This document shows, in pieces, positions 1-8,727 of a stretch of 11,572 bases of DNA (positions are counted from its first letter, which is position 1; every line of letters starts with the position of its first letter). The DNA is from Bacteroidota bacterium (GTDB taxonomy: Bacteria > Bacteroidota > Bacteroidia > UKL13-3). The notes under the pieces are model-generated. The model had not been told where the DNA came from, ran no database searches, and was given only the letters and a program-made list of their open reading frames with translations. Location of the stretch: NCBI GenBank assembly GCA_018883485.1, contig VEQB01000038.1, positions 1-11,572 of the forward strand, written 5' to 3'. A program made the position numbers and the translations under genes.

Positions 1-1962
1 GGAATAGTGGTGGCTACAGGAATGAACACAGAAATTGGGCGTATAGCTAAACTGTTGCAAGGTGATGAATTGAAAACGCCGCTCCAAAATAGGCTGGCAG
101 ATTTTGGTAAAAAATTATCTATAGTAGTTGTATTTATTTGTGCCATAATTTATGGTGCAGGCTTATTGCGTGGTGAAGATCCTATTCGCATGTTGCTTAC
201 TGCAATATCTGTAGCTGTGGCCGCAATTCCCGAAGCATTACCTGCTGTAATTACTATTGCTCTGGCCATAGGCGCTAGCCGTATGGTGCAAAAAAATGCC
301 CTAATCAGAAAATTACCAGCTGTTGAAACTTTAGGTTCTGTTACTTATATCTGTTCTGATAAAACTGGAACCATCACCCAAAATAAAATGACAGTGATGG
401 ATACTTGGATTTTGCCGAATGTGGAAATTGTAAGTGGATTTTCAACCGAACAGTTTTTGTTGTTATCCATGGAGTTAAACCATGATGTAATTGCAAATGA
501 ATCTAATCAACTTCAAGGTGATCCAACCGAAGTTGCTTTGGTAAATTATACCCGAAGCCATAAAGACTATTCGGCAATTTGGTCTGCTGATTTTAAACGT
601 AAGTATGAGCTACCTTTCGATTCGGTGCGTAAATGTATGACTACCATTTACCCTTTAGCCAATCAATGGTTAGTAATTACCAAAGGTGCTGTCGAAAATA
701 TCTTAAGCTGTTGCAGTAGCATTAGTCCTAATGAAATAAATTTAGCCACAGAAGACTTTGCCAAACAAGGTAAGCGGGTAATAGCTTATGCCGCAAAAGT
801 AATTAATGAAATACCCGAAAAGATTTCTTTCGAATCCATCGAAGTAGATTTAAAATTTATAGGTCTAGTTGCTATGATTGACCCTCCAAGAGAGGAAGTG
901 ATTAAGGCAATTGCAGATTGCCATACCGCTGGTATTACCCCAGTAATGATAACAGGGGATCATCCTTCTACTGCAAAAGCAATAGCACTAGAAACAGGAA
1001 TTTTAAGACGTAAAACAGATACGGTAATTACAGGAGCAGAACTTGCTATTCTATCAGAAGATGCCTTTGAAAAAGAGATTGAGTACATAAAAGTATATGC
1101 ACGCGTATCGCCCGAACAGAAACTAGAAATTGTTAAAGCCCTGCAAAATAAAAATCAGTTTGTGGCAATGACAGGGGATGGCGTTAATGATGCTCCAGCT
1201 TTGAAAAGAGCAAATATTGGTATTGCCATGGGTATCACAGGAACGGATGTTTCTAAAGAAGCTGCTCACATGATATTGCTCGATGATAATTTTGCAACCA
1301 TTATTCGAGCAGTACAAGAGGGACGAAGAATATTTGATAATATTCGGAAGTTCATAAAATATACCATGACCAGCAATAGTGGGGAAGTTTGGACTATCTT
1401 CTTAGCCCCTTTAATTGGTTTGCCTATTCCATTGCTTCCTATTCATATTCTCTGGATTAATTTAGTTACAGATGGTTTGCCAGGGCTAGCATTTGCGTCT
1501 GAAGCCGCAGAAGAAAATATTCTTAAACGACCTCCTCGCAAGCCAAAAGAAAGTATTTTTGAAGGAGGGGTGGGTGTGCATATTCTATGGGTGGGTTTAT
1601 TGATGGGTGCCGTTTGTATTGCAACTCAAGTTTGGGCCATACATGCAGAAAATGAGAAATGGATGACTATGGTATTTACAGTTTTAAGTATCTCACAAAT
1701 GGGGCACGCCATGGCTATACGCAGCGATTGGAAGTCTCTTTTTAAACAAGGAATATTTGGCAATAAACCTTTGGTAGCTGCTGTAATTATTACTCTTGTA
1801 TTGCAAATGGCTGTTATTTATGTTCCATTTTTGCAAGCTGTTTTTAGAACTCAAGCACTTTCCTTATCAGAATTGTTGATTTGCCTTGGCTTGTCTAGCA
1901 TTGTATTTTGGGCGGTGGAATTGGAGAAATGGACTAAACGAAAAAAAATGATTGTACAGTAA
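1..1962 (+). CDS. P-type Ca2+/cation-transporting ATPase, 5' end missing
   Basis: Membrane pump coupling ATP hydrolysis to cation export, probably a type II (SERCA/PMCA-like) Ca2+ ATPase. The frame is open from base 1 (GIVVATGMNTEIG...), so the GTG at 7 is not the true start; the N-terminal domain and first membrane segments lie outside the window. Numbering from codon 7: membrane segment at about 37-54, the next at about 62-92 with the ion-site motif PEALP (75-79), phosphorylation motif CSDKTGT with Asp118, GDPTE and KGA in the nucleotide-binding domain, TGDH, and the hinge motif TGDGVNDAP (389-397). Several hydrophobic segments follow, as in the family's C-terminal domain. The PEALP motif and absence of CPC argue against a heavy-metal type IB pump. 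About 650 residues are present against roughly 880-900 for the family. Exact ion specificity (Ca2+ or other) cannot be settled here. Confidence 0.95.
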   Translation, partial: GIVVATGMNTEIGRIAKLLQGDELKTPLQNRLADFGKKLSIVVVFICAIIYGAGLLRGEDPIRMLLTAISVAVAAIPEALPAVITIALAIGASRMVQKNALIRKLPAVETLGSVTYICSDKTGTITQNKMTVMDTWILPNVEIVSGFSTEQFLLLSMELNHDVIANESNQLQGDPTEVALVNYTRSHKDYSAIWSADFKRKYELPFDSVRKCMTTIYPLANQWLVITKGAVENILSCCSSISPNEINLATEDFAKQGKRVIAYAAKVINEIPEKISFESIEVDLKFIGLVAMIDPPREEVIKAIADCHTAGITPVMITGDHPSTAKAIALETGILRRKTDTVITGAELAILSEDAFEKEIEYIKVYARVSPEQKLEIVKALQNKNQFVAMTGDGVNDAPALKRANIGIAMGITGTDVSKEAAHMILLDDNFATIIRAVQEGRRIFDNIRKFIKYTMTSNSGEVWTIFLAPLIGLPIPLLPIHILWINLVTDGLPGLAFASEAAEENILKRPPRKPKESIFEGGVGVHILWVGLLMGAVCIATQVWAIHAENEKWMTMVFTVLSISQMGHAMAIRSDWKSLFKQGIFGNKPLVAAVIITLVLQMAVIYVPFLQAVFRTQALSLSELLICLGLSSIVFWAVELEKWTKRKKMIVQ

Positions 1963-1975
1963 ACCCCTTTTAACC

Positions 1976-2006
1976 AAAAAGCCTGACTTAATTAAATAAG
2001 ACAGGC
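1976..2006 (-). terminator. Rho-independent terminator after the lipoprotein operon
   Basis: On the minus strand, GCCTGTCTTA and TAAGTCAGGC form a 10-bp stem with one A-A mismatch around a 6-base A+T loop, followed directly by TTTTT. It lies about 120 bases after the stop of the 2128-2961 lipoprotein gene and in the tail-to-tail gap with the ATPase gene. The T-run is only on the minus-strand side, so it should mainly stop leftward transcription; the stem may also protect the end of the ATPase message. Confidence 0.7.
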
Positions 2007-2127
2007 CATTGGTAACTAAATAATAAATAAAATATTGAGGTAGGATTCCTTTGTTTCATTTACAGTAACAAAGATAATTTTATTTGTAACCCACCCTATC
2101 CCCAAAAAGGGGGATATTTTAACCTAA

Positions 2128-2961
2128 CTATTTGCATACCCAGTTAAAATGGTATGCTTCGTTTTCAAATACCATTTTGGTTAAATTTCCTTTACTGTCA
2201 AATGAATTTTGGAAATCAGAATTATAGTCTAGTTCCCATGTGTTTAAGTCCTCGTCCCAAAAATAGGATTTGATAGCATTAAATTGCTTCATCCCATTTT
2301 GATTGAACACTAAGTAAAAAAATGGAAAGTCTAAAAGAAGCGCTGGAAGAGTCGGATCAGCTAGCATAAAATTCTCATTGGTAAAAGTATATTTCTCACT
2401 TGGAATTATTTTACCAGTGCCATCTTCTTCGCTTAAAATAATTTCTTTGATGCTTCCCATGCCATCATAGTTGAAGTCAGCAGTAAATAAAATAGTATTT
2501 GGATCACTTTTTTCGAATATATTCCACTTGCTAATTTTATTGCTTGCATTGTAAATATAACCAATTGTAAAGCTATATTCATTCGGCCCAGATGAGGAAG
2601 AATCATAAAGCTCTGCTGTAGTTACTTTGCCAGCAGTGTAATTTAATGTAACGGTTTCCTTATAACTGCCAGAACGTGTTATGAATTTGTTTAGGGTATT
2701 ATTGCTATTGTATTCAAAAGCATATTGATCCGATAGCCCCCAATTACCGGTAGACAAGTTTTTTTCATAATGGTCAACCCCATTTTTAAGGTTTCCGTTG
2801 TAATTAAACCTAAACTCTCTATCGGTAGAATCAATAAAATTTTGTAATAAACAGGTTGTACTTGTTCCTCCGTTGTTACCTCCATCATCTTTCTTGTCTT
2901 CTTTTTTACAAGCGCCAATCAATAGTGCTCCTGTTAAAATAATTAAGCTTAATTTTCTCAT
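2128..2961 (-). CDS. Secreted lipoprotein, function unknown
   Basis: A 277-residue predicted lipoprotein. The N-terminus MRKLSLIILTGALLIGAC is a type II signal peptide with lipobox LIGAC (Cys18), followed by KKEDKKDDGGNNGG, a charged and Gly/Asn-rich tether common in Bacteroidota lipoproteins. The rest is rich in short Tyr/Asn/Gly beta-strand stretches (FRFNYNGN, YAFEYNSNN, TLNYTAGK, IGYIYNASN, FNYDGMG) that loosely resemble YD-type repeats and suggest an extended beta-sheet surface protein. There is no catalytic motif I recognise. It starts 12 bases after the NHL lipoprotein stop and is the last gene before a hairpin terminator, so it is probably cotranscribed with the PorV-like gene. Family membership beyond 'lipoprotein' is open. 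Confidence 0.85.
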   Translation of the reverse strand: MRKLSLIILTGALLIGACKKEDKKDDGGNNGGTSTTCLLQNFIDSTDREFRFNYNGNLKNGVDHYEKNLSTGNWGLSDQYAFEYNSNNTLNKFITRSGSYKETVTLNYTAGKVTTAELYDSSSSGPNEYSFTIGYIYNASNKISKWNIFEKSDPNTILFTADFNYDGMGSIKEIILSEEDGTGKIIPSEKYTFTNENFMLADPTLPALLLDFPFFYLVFNQNGMKQFNAIKSYFWDEDLNTWELDYNSDFQNSFDSKGNLTKMVFENEAYHFNWVCK

Positions 2962-2973
2962 GGTTTTTATTTT

Positions 2974-4230
2974 TTATTGTAAGTCGGTATTTAAAATATA
3001 TCTACAAATTCTATTGTTTCCTTTATCTGCTACCAAGATATTTCTGCGGTTATAGCAGACACCAGTAGGGTCAATAAAATTAAAAGGGCCACTCGCTTTT
3101 CCATCTATACCACTGCCGCCAAATGATACAATAATTTGCTTTTTAACATTGCTATTAGCAGGTGGATTTACCCCTTCAAATCCAACATTGGTAAAAATGT
3201 ACAAAGAATCTGTGGCTTTGTCTGTCACAAAAATATAACCACTTGCATCTGGCGCGTAATAGATGTCTTGTGGTTCTTTAAACCTAAAACTTTCATACAT
3301 AAACCGATTGGCTTTGGTATCATCAAAGTTTAAGAAATTGGTATTCTCATTATATACCATGCCTTGGTCTGGGTCGTTGGTGGCCACTATACTTATAGCT
3401 CTATATTCTAAAGCATAACTTGGATCGCCTAGCGACAGATAAAAATTTGGCGAAATACTAATGCCAGAAATGCGCTGCGGTGGCCCCGCTTGTGTGGCTA
3501 TGCCAGTTATACCTGCTGCAGATTTTAAACTACTTTGTGTTGGGTTCAAACCGTTTGCAAACCCAATATTTTCTCCAGCACTATTAAACACCAATACGCC
3601 ATTATCTGGTCTGGTAAAACTGCTAATATCATTTCTTGGTCCTGTGCGGGCTACATATAAAGTATTATCGTGTAAAGTAGCAATACCTGTAAATTGCACA
3701 GCTATATCGTCTGCACCCCTAAACGAAGTGTTTCTACGACTTTCATCGCAAGCAAAATGCTTAAGCGTATCTCTAAAAATAGGCGAACCCGCAGCCAAGT
3801 TTTCTATATGATAAATTGCCGCTAAGCTCACACTTTTATCTGCTGTGGTATAGTATCTTCCTGCCACAAAAGTGTGTAATCTGCGGTCTTGGGTAATATC
3901 TGTGGCACCTGTTATGGTCATTCTAAAAACAAGGTTTGCCTTGCCATCAAAAATCATAAGCTCATTGTCATCTATACTTGTTTCGTCGTTATCTGCAATT
4001 GCATAAATCAAATCGTCGTAACCTACAAATACATCTAAGGGCTTGTTAACATTGGTAATAAAAGGATAGAGTGGTACATAACTTACATTGTTTGGAACCA
4101 AATTAGGGTCAATATTTCCTTGCACAAAAATATCGTCTACGGTATCGTTTTGCTTATTACCAAAAATGTTACAACTGCTCACAAGTAATAGCGCGGCAAT
4201 TGCCAAAGTAAACGTCTTTATAAAATGCAT
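2974..4230 (-). CDS. NHL-repeat beta-propeller lipoprotein
   Basis: A 418-residue predicted lipoprotein. The signal peptide MHFIKTFTLAIAALLLVSSC carries lipobox LVSSC (Cys20). The body consists of repeated segments such as PLDVFVGYDDLIYAI, FTGIATLHDNTLYVA, EPQDIYYAPDASGYIFV and, at 385-412, FIDPTGVCYNRRNILVADKG followed by NNRICRY. That last segment is a clear NHL-type blade (xPxGV...ILVADxGNNRI); the others are weaker. A beta-propeller used for binding or as a scaffold is the likely fold; no enzyme site is evident. The start codon lies inside the end of the PorV-like gene (13-base overlap), so translation is probably coupled. I infer that the lipoprotein and barrel work together at the outer membrane, but no defined complex can be named from sequence. 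Confidence 0.88.
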   Translation of the reverse strand: MHFIKTFTLAIAALLLVSSCNIFGNKQNDTVDDIFVQGNIDPNLVPNNVSYVPLYPFITNVNKPLDVFVGYDDLIYAIADNDETSIDDNELMIFDGKANLVFRMTITGATDITQDRRLHTFVAGRYYTTADKSVSLAAIYHIENLAAGSPIFRDTLKHFACDESRRNTSFRGADDIAVQFTGIATLHDNTLYVARTGPRNDISSFTRPDNGVLVFNSAGENIGFANGLNPTQSSLKSAAGITGIATQAGPPQRISGISISPNFYLSLGDPSYALEYRAISIVATNDPDQGMVYNENTNFLNFDDTKANRFMYESFRFKEPQDIYYAPDASGYIFVTDKATDSLYIFTNVGFEGVNPPANSNVKKQIIVSFGGSGIDGKASGPFNFIDPTGVCYNRRNILVADKGNNRICRYILNTDLQ

Positions 4231-5216
4231 ATGCCTAGGGTTAAACGGTGATGATTTCCTAATCTTTCTTTTGCAGAAAACGCGTAATCAATGCGATAAG
4301 TTCCATTGCGTTTGCGTAACTTTATTCCTGCGCCAACAGTAGGCATGCGGTAGTTTTCATCGCTTCCAAATTCATAACCTGCTCTTCCAAACAAAATATT
4401 TTTCCAAGAGTATTCTGTGCCTAAAGCAAAGGTTTCATTATTATCTGTTGGGTGGCTTAATTGGGCAGCTACCATTAATCTGTGTGCGCCTTTACTAATT
4501 GGGTCAAAAGAACCGCCAAACCTAAATGCACTAGGGACAGAAATTTCAGTAAAAGAATTGATAGTCTGTTCGCCATTCATTTTTAGTAAACTAACTTCTC
4601 CACTTGGTGCCACATTTACACCAAAATTAGAGAATGAAACGCCAAATTTACTATTCATTAAACCAATGTAATAGGTTAAACCTAAATCAAATAAAACATT
4701 GTTTACGGCAACATCTGCAATGCCTTCATGGGCCCATTTTGCATTTACCCCAAAGCTAAAATTCTCTGTTAGTATTCTGGCATAGGTTAAACCAATTAAG
4801 GTATTGCTTACATTCACCGTTCTTCCAGTTCCTGTTGGTTGAAACTCCGTTGTTTCTTCCATCTCATTATAATTAAGGGAGCTCACTTGAAGCCCAAAAT
4901 GTGAGTATTTACCTGGTTTAAACGTAAGGCCTAAATAATTTAAATTGGCATTGGCATAGTAACTGGTATGAGAAAGTAAGATATCTAATTTCCCTGTATC
5001 GCCTCTGGTAATGCCAGCAGGGTTCCAAAACATGGCAGAAGGGTCGCTAGAAATACCTGCCGCAGCCCCGCCTAAAGCAGCTCCGCGGGCATCTGGCATT
5101 ATCTTTAAAAATTGCATGCCACTGCCTCCTGTTCTAGAATTACCAAAGGTGGGCAATACTTGGGCTTGAACCCAATTTGCCGCAACTAAGGATAAAATCA
5201 AAAATAGCTTTCTCAT
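4218..5216 (-). CDS. PorV/PorQ-family outer-membrane beta-barrel protein
   Basis: A 332-residue outer-membrane protein of the PorV/PorQ (UPF0164) family, related to FadL-like barrels. Members include type IX secretion components that act at the cell surface, but many paralogues have unknown roles. The signal peptide is MRKLFLILSLVAANWVQA, with predicted cleavage before Gln19. The family signature near the mature N-terminus is clear: MQFLKIMPDARGAALGGA with SSDPSAMFWNPAGI (about 34-69). After it come alternating amphipathic strands with many Tyr/Phe/Asn residues, as expected for a barrel. It is probably first in a three-gene unit (barrel, NHL lipoprotein, lipoprotein) and lies 62 bases after thiL on the same strand; no terminator is visible between them. 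I do not assign porV itself, because a T9SS role needs the wider genome. Confidence 0.9.
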   Translation of the reverse strand: MRKLFLILSLVAANWVQAQVLPTFGNSRTGGSGMQFLKIMPDARGAALGGAAAGISSDPSAMFWNPAGITRGDTGKLDILLSHTSYYANANLNYLGLTFKPGKYSHFGLQVSSLNYNEMEETTEFQPTGTGRTVNVSNTLIGLTYARILTENFSFGVNAKWAHEGIADVAVNNVLFDLGLTYYIGLMNSKFGVSFSNFGVNVAPSGEVSLLKMNGEQTINSFTEISVPSAFRFGGSFDPISKGAHRLMVAAQLSHPTDNNETFALGTEYSWKNILFGRAGYEFGSDENYRMPTVGAGIKLRKRNGTYRIDYAFSAKERLGNHHRLTLGICIL

Positions 5217-5278
5217 GAATAAGCAAAGAAAAGGAAATTCACTTGAATAGCAGGTGTCTTAACAATTTTTTTATCTTA

Positions 5279-6313
5279 TTAAAATGCGGTCCACCCTTGG
5301 GCCTTTAAATCATGCACATTTCCGCTCTTACTTACCATTTTATGACCACTGGCAAGGTCTGTCATATGACCAATCATGCTAAAATCTGGGTGAAACTCTA
5401 TCTTACTTACATCTTCTTGCTTGATGGTAAAAAGTAATTCATAGTCTTCGCCACCGCTTAAGGCACATAGTGTTGGGTCTATATCCAATTCTCTCGCAAA
5501 ATTATAAGTAGTTGGGTCAATGGGTATCTTTTCTTCATACAAGGTAATTCCAAGTGCAGATTGCGAGGCCAAATGAAAGCATTCGCTGGCAAGGCCATCA
5601 CTCACATCTATCATTGAGGTAGGTTTGATCCCAAGGTTTTTAAGAATATCAACTACATCCTTTCTGGCTTCCGGCTTAAGTTGGCGTTCTAAAATATAAT
5701 CAAAGCCAGATAAATCTGGTTGTGCATTGGGATTATCTAAGTAAACCCGTTTTTCTCTTTCTAAAAGCTGGTAACCGGCATAAGCACCCCCTAAATCTCC
5801 ACTAACAACTAAAATTTCGTTGGCTTTAGCGCCACTTCTATAAACAATATCTTCTTTTTGAGCCTCGCCAATGGCGGTAATGCTAAGGGTTAAACCATGT
5901 TTAGAAGTGGTGGTATCGCCACCTACCAAATCTATATGGTATCTATCGCAGGCCAAGTAAATGCCTTCGTAAAGCTCCTCTACAGCTTCTAAAGAAAATT
6001 TGCTAGATAGGGCAATAGAAACTGTAACCTGCTTTGGCTTAGCATTCATGGCATAAATATCACTTAAATTTACCGTTATGGCTTTATACCCCAAATGTTT
6101 CAATGGAAAGTAGCTTAAATCAAAGTGAACGCCTTCTACCAGCATGTCTGTGCTTACCACAGTGCAGGTTCCTCCTTCATGTTCAATAACGGCGGCGTCA
6201 TCGCCAACGCCTTTTAAGGTGTTATTTCTAAGGGTAATATTTTTGGTTAGGTGGTCTATTAATCTAAACTCCCCTAAACTGCTAATTTCGGTTCTGGATG
6301 CATTTTCAAACAT
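5279..6313 (-). CDS. thiL: Thiamine-monophosphate kinase
   Basis: ThiL phosphorylates thiamine monophosphate with ATP to thiamine diphosphate, the last step of cofactor synthesis in the cytoplasm. The 344-residue length is typical. Family motifs appear in order: LGEFRLIDHL (13-22), the Mg2+/ATP site GVGDDAAV (35-42, Asp38/Asp39), STDMLVEGVHF (54-64), NLSDIYAM (82-89), GGDTT (131-135), SMIDVSDGLA (233-242) and GGEDYELLF (287-295). All expected acidic metal ligands are present, so the enzyme should be active. The ATG at 6313 is the only sensible start: it sits at the usual distance before the GEF motif, and no other Met occurs before residue 57. A well-formed promoter ends only four bases upstream, so the message may be leaderless. 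No other thi gene lies in the window. Confidence 0.97.
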   Translation of the reverse strand: MFENASRTEISSLGEFRLIDHLTKNITLRNNTLKGVGDDAAVIEHEGGTCTVVSTDMLVEGVHFDLSYFPLKHLGYKAITVNLSDIYAMNAKPKQVTVSIALSSKFSLEAVEELYEGIYLACDRYHIDLVGGDTTTSKHGLTLSITAIGEAQKEDIVYRSGAKANEILVVSGDLGGAYAGYQLLEREKRVYLDNPNAQPDLSGFDYILERQLKPEARKDVVDILKNLGIKPTSMIDVSDGLASECFHLASQSALGITLYEEKIPIDPTTYNFARELDIDPTLCALSGGEDYELLFTIKQEDVSKIEFHPDFSMIGHMTDLASGHKMVSKSGNVHDLKAQGWTAF

Positions 6314-6317
6314 GAGG

Positions 6318-6349
6318 CAAAGGTAGGGTTAACATTAATGTAAAAACAA
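6318..6349 (-). promoter_or_regulatory. Bacteroidota-type promoter of thiL
   Basis: The minus strand reads TTG, a 21-base spacer, then TACCTTTG, matching the Bacteroidota consensus TTG / TAnnTTTG in sequence and spacing. The -7 box ends four bases before the thiL ATG, which puts the predicted transcription start at or next to the start codon. The palindrome ACATTAATGT (6332-6341) sits inside the spacer and could be an operator, though this is speculative. Confidence 0.65.
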
Positions 6350-6354
6350 ATCCC

Positions 6355-6362
6355 CACCTTTG
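6355..6362 (+). promoter_or_regulatory. Possible -7 box of bshA
   Basis: CACCTTTG differs from TAnnTTTG only at its first base and lies 24 bases before the bshA ATG. No clear TTG is present at the right distance upstream; TTA at 6329 gives a 23-base spacer. The box is the mirror image of the thiL -7 box: CAAAGGTAGGG (6318-6328) and CCCCACCTTTG (6352-6362) form an inverted repeat with one mismatch. Confidence 0.4.
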
Positions 6363-6386
6363 AAGCTTTATTAGTAAACAATTCTT

Positions 6387-7526
6387 ATGAATATTGGTAT
6401 AGTTTGTTATCCTACCTACGGGGGAAGTGGTGTGGTTGCTACAGAATTAGGTAAGGCTTTGGCTTTGCGCGGACATAAAGTTCATTTTATTACCTATAAA
6501 CAGCCTGCCAGATTAGATACTTTTACCGGAAATACTTTTTACCATGAGGTTTATGTGTCTAATTACCCATTATTCGATTTTCCTCCTTATGAAACGGCTT
6601 TAACCAGTCATTTAGTAGATGTAGTTAAGTTCGAAAAATTAGATTTACTGCATGTGCATTATGCTATCCCACACGCCTCTGCGGCTATAATGGCTAAGCA
6701 AATTTTGGCGATGGAGGGAATTTATATCCCTGTTATAACCACCCTACACGGAACAGATATTACACTTGTAGGAAAAGATGCGAGCTTTGGACCTGTGGTT
6801 TGCTATAGCATTCACATGTCTGATGGGGTAACGGCAGTTTCGCAATCGCTGAAAGATGATACCTACAGCTTTTTTAAGATAAAGCGTGATATTGAGGTTA
6901 TTCCAAATTTTATTGATTTAGATAGGTTTAGCAAGAAAGACCATTCGCACTTTAAAAAAGCAATTGCACCTAATGGAGAAAAATTGTTGGTGCATACCTC
7001 TAATTTTAGAAAAGTAAAACGCATTGATGATGCGGTTAAGGTTTTTGCGGAGGTGTACAAGAAAATGCCAGCCAAATTATTGCTTATGGGTGATGGACCT
7101 GAGCGAATTCATATAGAAATGTTATGCAGGGAGTTGGGCCTTTATGATGCTGTAACATTCTTAGGAAAACAAAACCAAGTGCAAGAAATATTATCTGTTT
7201 GTGATTTGTTTTTAATGCCTAGTGAAACTGAAAGTTTTGGTTTGGCTGCCTTAGAGGCAATGGCTTGCGAATTGCCAGTAATTTCTAGTAATGCTGGTGG
7301 TATACCAGAATTAAACATTGACGGTGAAACAGGCTTTTTATGTAATGTTGGAGATGTGCAAGGTATGGCCGAAAAGGCAATCTATTTGCTAGAAGATGAG
7401 AGCCGCTTGTTGCAGTTTAAAGCCAATGCAAAAAAGAGAGCCGCTCAATTCGACATCAACCAAATAGTTCCACATTATGAAGCCTATTACCAAACTGTTT
7501 TAAATAAATCGCAATCTAGTAAATAG
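6387..7526 (+). CDS. bshA: N-acetyl-alpha-D-glucosaminyl L-malate synthase
   Basis: BshA joins N-acetylglucosamine from UDP-GlcNAc to L-malate, the first step in making bacillithiol, the low-molecular-weight thiol used by Firmicutes and many Bacteroidota in place of glutathione. It is a 379-residue GT4/GT-B glycosyltransferase. The N-terminus MNIGIVCYPTYGGSGVVATE matches the BshA signature closely, with the GGSG loop at 12-15; LHVHYAIPHASAA (88-100) and TLHGTDITLVG (119-129) follow. The C-terminal Rossmann half has SNFRKVKR (205-212), LLMGDGPER and the nucleotide-sugar EX7E motif ESFGLAALE (Glu282, Glu290). It is divergent from thiL and 35 bases upstream of purK on the same strand. The other bsh genes are not in the window. 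Confidence 0.96.
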   Translation: MNIGIVCYPTYGGSGVVATELGKALALRGHKVHFITYKQPARLDTFTGNTFYHEVYVSNYPLFDFPPYETALTSHLVDVVKFEKLDLLHVHYAIPHASAAIMAKQILAMEGIYIPVITTLHGTDITLVGKDASFGPVVCYSIHMSDGVTAVSQSLKDDTYSFFKIKRDIEVIPNFIDLDRFSKKDHSHFKKAIAPNGEKLLVHTSNFRKVKRIDDAVKVFAEVYKKMPAKLLLMGDGPERIHIEMLCRELGLYDAVTFLGKQNQVQEILSVCDLFLMPSETESFGLAALEAMACELPVISSNAGGIPELNIDGETGFLCNVGDVQGMAEKAIYLLEDESRLLQFKANAKKRAAQFDINQIVPHYEAYYQTVLNKSQSSK

Positions 7527-7546
7527 GGTTTTTGGGGTTTAAAAAT

Positions 7547-7554
7547 TAGCTTTG
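7547..7554 (+). promoter_or_regulatory. Possible -7 box of purK
   Basis: TAGCTTTG fits TAnnTTTG exactly and lies 7 bases before the purK ATG. The only nearby TTG (7532-7534) is 12 bases upstream, too close for a standard -33 element, so this is a weak candidate. If real, purK would have its own nearly leaderless start as well as read-through from bshA. Confidence 0.35.
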
Positions 7555-7561
7555 TGGGCAA

Positions 7562-8719
7562 ATGAATCCATTAAAAAAGCGAATAGGAGTGTTAGGGGGT
7601 GGTCAATTGGGCCGCATGATGATTGAGGAAACCCTAAGGTTAAATCTTAGTTACAATATCTTAGAAGCAGATAGTAACTGCCCTTGCGCGCCTTTAGCCT
7701 CCAATTTTATTGAAGGAAGCTTAATGGATGCTGAGAAAATAAATCAGCTTGCGGCAATTAGCGATGTGCTTACTTGGGAAATTGAACACGTAAATACAGA
7801 AGCATTAATTGCTTTGGAAGAAGCAGGTAAAGAAATTATTCCTTCTCCAAAAATTTTGCAACTCATTCAAGATAAAGGTTTACAAAAGCAATTTTACCTT
7901 GATCATCAAATTCCAACAGGTGCTTTTTTCTTAGTTAATAACCCAAACGAATGGGCAGCAGCTATAGAGAAATTACCAGGTAATAAGTTTGTAGCAAAAA
8001 CCCGCAAAGGGGGTTACGATGGTAAAGGTGTGGCTATCCTTAACAAGCATGATATTCTAAAAGGGAATGAGCCCATCCCGTTTGAAGGACCATGTGTATT
8101 AGAAGCTTTTGTGCCTTGTGAAAAAGAACTGGCAGTAATTGTAGCCAGAGATAAGCAAGGAAACATAGTTTCTTATCCTAGTATAGAAATGGAGTTCGAC
8201 TCCAAAGCTAACCTGGTAACTTTATTATTAAGTCCGGCTAGAGTTGGCTCAATTATAGAAGAGGAAGCCGAGCAAATTGCAAGAAAAGTAGTAAAAGCTT
8301 TAAATGGCCCAGGCTTATTTGCTGTAGAAATGTTTTTGGATCAAGAAGGAAAAATATGGGTAAATGAAGTAGCACCACGCGCCCACAACAGCGGACACCA
8401 TACCATTGAGGCATGTTACACATCACAATTCGAACAGTTGGCCAGAATAGTAATTGGCCTTCCTCTCGGCTCAACTGAGTTGGTTCAACCCGCCGCTATG
8501 ATTAATTTATTAGGCGCACCAGATTTTTCTGGTTCTTATAAGTTAGATAAGCTTGAAGAGGTAAGCAAACTGCCAGGTGTTTTTATTCATTTATACGCCA
8601 AAGCAGAAAGCAAGCCTATGCGTAAAATGGGGCATGTTTGCATTATGGCTCCCACACTTACCGAAGTAATTGAAAAAGCCAATTATGTAAGGGAGCATTT
8701 GGTTTTTGTGAAGGATTAG
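7562..8719 (+). CDS. purK: 5-(carboxyamino)imidazole ribonucleotide synthase
   Basis: PurK is an ATP-grasp enzyme that converts AIR, bicarbonate and ATP into N5-CAIR in de novo purine synthesis; PurE then acts on the product. The 385-residue length is normal. Visible motifs are the N-terminal nucleotide loop GVLGGGQLGRM (9-19), TWEIEHV (71-77), the ATP-grasp glycine loop TRKGGYDGKG (147-156), the metal/carboxylate region WVNEVAPRAHNSGHHTIEA (266-284) and the C-terminal KMGH (355-358). It follows bshA by 35 bases on the same strand. The final codons (from about Lys372 to the stop) and eight bases beyond are duplicated 1651 bases downstream at 10325-10378, beyond an inserted gene pair, but the copy here is intact. 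No purE is present in the window. Confidence 0.97.
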   Translation: MNPLKKRIGVLGGGQLGRMMIEETLRLNLSYNILEADSNCPCAPLASNFIEGSLMDAEKINQLAAISDVLTWEIEHVNTEALIALEEAGKEIIPSPKILQLIQDKGLQKQFYLDHQIPTGAFFLVNNPNEWAAAIEKLPGNKFVAKTRKGGYDGKGVAILNKHDILKGNEPIPFEGPCVLEAFVPCEKELAVIVARDKQGNIVSYPSIEMEFDSKANLVTLLLSPARVGSIIEEEAEQIARKVVKALNGPGLFAVEMFLDQEGKIWVNEVAPRAHNSGHHTIEACYTSQFEQLARIVIGLPLGSTELVQPAAMINLLGAPDFSGSYKLDKLEEVSKLPGVFIHLYAKAESKPMRKMGHVCIMAPTLTEVIEKANYVREHLVFVKD

Positions 8720-8727
8720 GTTTTGTA
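8681..8727 (+). repeat. Left copy of the 47-bp direct repeat (purK 3' end)
   Basis: These 47 bases are identical to 10332-10378. They cover the last codons of purK (N-Y-V-R-E-H-L-V-F-V-K-D), its TAG stop and eight bases after it. Extending left to 8674 gives 54 bases with one mismatch (GCC here, GCA at the right copy, both Ala). The pair brackets the bacteriocin-like cassette. Confidence 0.95.

Noticed and set aside
7..9. GTG at 7 as the start of the ATPase
   Set aside because: The same frame is open from base 1 and reads family-conserved residues (GIVVATGMNTEIG) from the end of the actuator domain. The true start lies outside the window.
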